DNA from: Mansonella perstans
Lineage: Eukaryota > Nematoda > Chromadorea > Rhabditida > Onchocercidae
Length of the DNA stretch: 64,000 bases
Direction of reading: 5' to 3'
Assembly: GCA_037074765.1 (NCBI GenBank)
Contig: JBAMDO010000057.1
Location: forward strand, 310,001-374,000
This document shows positions 61,617 to 64,000 of the stretch, one piece after another. The position numbers and the translations under genes were made by a program. The stretch's first letter is position 1. Each line of letters begins with the position of its first letter. The notes under the pieces were generated by a model that did no database searches, was not told the DNA's origin, and saw only the letters and a program-made list of their open reading frames with translations.

Positions 61617-64000
61617 ATGAATGGTTGTAATTGGCCGAACGAATTATTTAAGAAAAGTAGCTCGAATGGAGAAAATGGAAAAAGTTGTACGGAGAAAAAT
61701 TCACAATCAGTATCCTCATCACAGTGTTCTGGATGTTCTACATTCACCGATGCTAATATTCCTTTCCGGAAAAAAATATCTGCTGTTGCATCGGTTACTT
61801 GTTTAATGATTATCAGTTTTTTTTTTTTTTACACAGTTTAGTGTAAGAATAACATTATATGTTACTAGAAAGTGATGAAAATGATGAACAAACTTTTTGA
61901 CAGTTAAAGATTGAAGATAATCAGAAAAAATACGAAGAGGATGAAGTAAAGTCAAAATATATACTTACTATAGAAAATTATTTCTCAGCTCCTCCTTTCA
62001 CCCTTAAATTAATGTAGTTTCAAAAAAATGAAGATAGCATATTTTCTCTGCCATTAACTTATAAGCGACGGCCAGTAAATTCAAACTGAATTCTTATATC
62101 GTCGTATCATTTTATCCTTATATTTCGTGTACGCCTTTTCGAACGCCACTGTTCGTTACTCTGGATTATTTTGCACCAATTGTTTTCAAATTTTACATTT
62201 AATATAAATTGCAAACTGTAAACACCTCGCAAACAAATGCTTTCTTTACGCAATATAACACTACCAAAAACATTGAAATCCGAATATTTTTAAAAGATTT
62301 TTAGTCGTCACCGGTCGATTCACCTAATTCTTTGATGCTTTCACCAATATTACTTCGTCCAGTTCGTTCTTTTTCAACGCAAAATAATTCTTATGGGCTG
62401 CCGTCAGAAGGTGATGACGAACATCGCTTATCACGGCAAAAAATAGTTGCACCCTCTCAGTTGCCGTGTACATTTACAGCTTCAAAAAGTGTGCTTTCTT
62501 TTTTGGTAAAATGACGTAATCAAACTTATTCGTTTTTTAAATTTATTTAAAACATTTTTAACAAACTGAAAATCATCAGTCTGCAGATGTTGTGTTAAAA
62601 TTCTTTGCTCTTCATATCACAAGAATTTTTTTAGGTACCACAATGCTAAGAACGAAATCTGCTATCGAAAAGGGAAATGCTGACATTTCAGAAAGTCGTT
62701 TTTTAATGCAAATATCACACAGACGAGGAAGGAGATTATCTGGTAAAAAATGATTGTTTCTGTTACTGATGCATCGTTAAAATAGTAATGAGGTTGAACC
62801 TATCGTCTGCCACTAATTTGAGTAATGTAATTTGAGATGTCATACTTTAGTCTGCTCTAGATGCGATTTCAGTAGCTGATTTTTTGAACTTTACCTCAAT
62901 TTTAGCGTTGGCATTGAGTTCTGATAGCAAGTTTTGCATTGCTGAAACCTAAGGTTGGTTGACAATGTTGAGTTAAATGCATTTACATTCCAAAATGAGT
63001 ATTTTTGAAAAGTAATAAGAAAGTAATAAAACTATGACTCTATAGTTGCATTACTTTCCATGAATAATCTGTCAAATTCAATGTTATATGTTAATAGTTT
63101 GATTCTCCGTTTAAGGAATTCGATCCACACATAATTAATGAATTAGTTTATTCTTAGAATGCTAAAAAAGAGGAATGTCTAGTTCCCCGCAGTTGTCTTT
63201 AAGTAGCAGCAAAATCAGATGTGATCGAAATGCTGTTGAATAGATTTTGCCTCATTTTCAATAAAGTCAATTAAATAGTGATTTATTTTTGGGATATGTG
63301 TCTAGTGACCAAACATATGTGCACTGAATAATGACCACTTCCAACGATCCTTCAATTCCACACCTCTGTTTGATTTTCTTAGTTTTTATCGTAGCTTCAT
63401 TACTTTCGTGTTTACCATATCACAACTTTCAAGTACTTATATAAACTTTTATTTCTGTCTCTTTCCAAAATTATAATTTGGTCTTGTATGTGGGCTTATT
63501 TTAATGTAATGGAAATTTCAACTTCAAATCATTGATTATTTTGCAAAGGATTAAATGAAAACAGATTTCAGTAGGTTCTATCAAAATTAAATACCAAAAG
63601 TTAAGTGTACTGAAGAAGTATTAGTATTGTTGCATATTATTTTGATTCGTTCTGCATTCTGAATTTCAAGTTTTAGGTCTGCTCAATCAAAAATCAATGG
63701 ACTTGCCATGTTTAAACCATACTGCAACATCAGGAAATTTGGTGCGAATGCGTAACTCTTCGTTAGGTCATTCTGATCCACAAATTTCTGCATCAATTCA
63801 GTCGTCTTCTGTTCGTTTTCGAGTAAGTTATGTTTTTTAGATTTCCTTTTGACGGGTTTTTCTTTTTTCCGAGAGAGTAGGAGAAAAAATTTCATTGTAT
63901 ATGTGATATTACTGTATTTCAATAGTATTCCCTTCCCTCACGTCTTTGGATGAGCCTTCTTTTTGATAAATTTAGGCAAATTTTTTACAACATACAATTT
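61617..64000 (+). CDS. 5' part of an unidentified serine-rich protein, runs off the window
   Basis: Five exons join in phase: 61617-61793, 62305-62488, 62635-62742, 63677-63822 and probably 63926 onward. They encode about 200 residues so far, rich in Ser, Asn and Arg, with motifs SSPVDSPNSLMLSP, GDDEHRLSRQK, HRRGRRLSG and VRMRNSSLGHS. Several R-R-x-S sites resemble basophilic kinase targets. No folded domain is visible yet, so this may be the disordered N-terminal region of a larger signalling protein. The ATG at 61617 overlaps the TGA of a short upstream frame (61600-61620). Exon 5 (YSLPSRLWMSLLFDKF) is the least certain. I do not recognise the family. Confidence 0.5.

Noticed and set aside
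61617..63822. MAST-kinase N-terminus, because of SSPVDSP
   Set aside because: Only a few residues match; the conserved blocks that should follow are absent in the visible exons.

Overview
The window looks like nuclear chromosomal DNA of a parasitic nematode, most likely a filarial (clade III) worm. The evidence is strong AT richness, many short introns with TTTCAG-like acceptors, a nematode-specific DB-module secreted protein, a decayed BEL/Pao retroelement, and likely trans-splice acceptors just upstream of several start codons. The species is an inference; no rRNA, spliced-leader RNA or tRNA gene was found to anchor it. All gene models were assembled by eye from splice-site phase and family similarity.

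Layout. 1-0.2 kb: 3' end of an unidentified + strand gene. 6.3-7.6 kb: an acireductone dioxygenase homologue (+) that has lost three of four metal ligands. 8.3 kb: a possible orphan exon (-). 9.5-10.8 kb: degenerate BEL/Pao gag-protease remnant (+). 11.3-16.7 kb: COG4, 21 exons (-), preceded by a possible tail-anchored protein gene (16.9-17.8 kb, -). 17.9-30.4 kb: gene-poor, with a 66-bp tandem repeat, two 24-bp minisatellites and two possible small exons. 30.4-38.9 kb: ARID2, about 25 exons (+). 39.7-42.6 kb: HDAC3 (+). 43.5-47.0 kb: mitochondrial NAD kinase NADK2 (-). 48.3-49.7 kb: E2 enzyme UBE2G1/ubc-7 (+). 51.1-54.5 kb: a secreted DB-module protein (+). 54.8-57.1 kb: prohibitin-2 (-). 57.5-59.7 kb: C3orf33 homologue (-). 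61.6 kb to the right edge: 5' part of an unidentified serine-rich protein (+).

How the genes relate. Two chromatin regulators (ARID2 of the PBAF remodeller and HDAC3) sit in tandem, about 0.8 kb apart. C3orf33 and PHB2 lie head-to-tail 470 bp apart and both are membrane-associated; their spacing and a trans-splice-like acceptor before PHB2 suggest an operon with a mitochondrial inner-membrane theme. A second candidate operon is the tail-anchored gene and COG4, 195 bp apart. NADK2 and UBE2G1 are divergent and share about 1.2 kb of upstream sequence containing a CTTT-rich tract.
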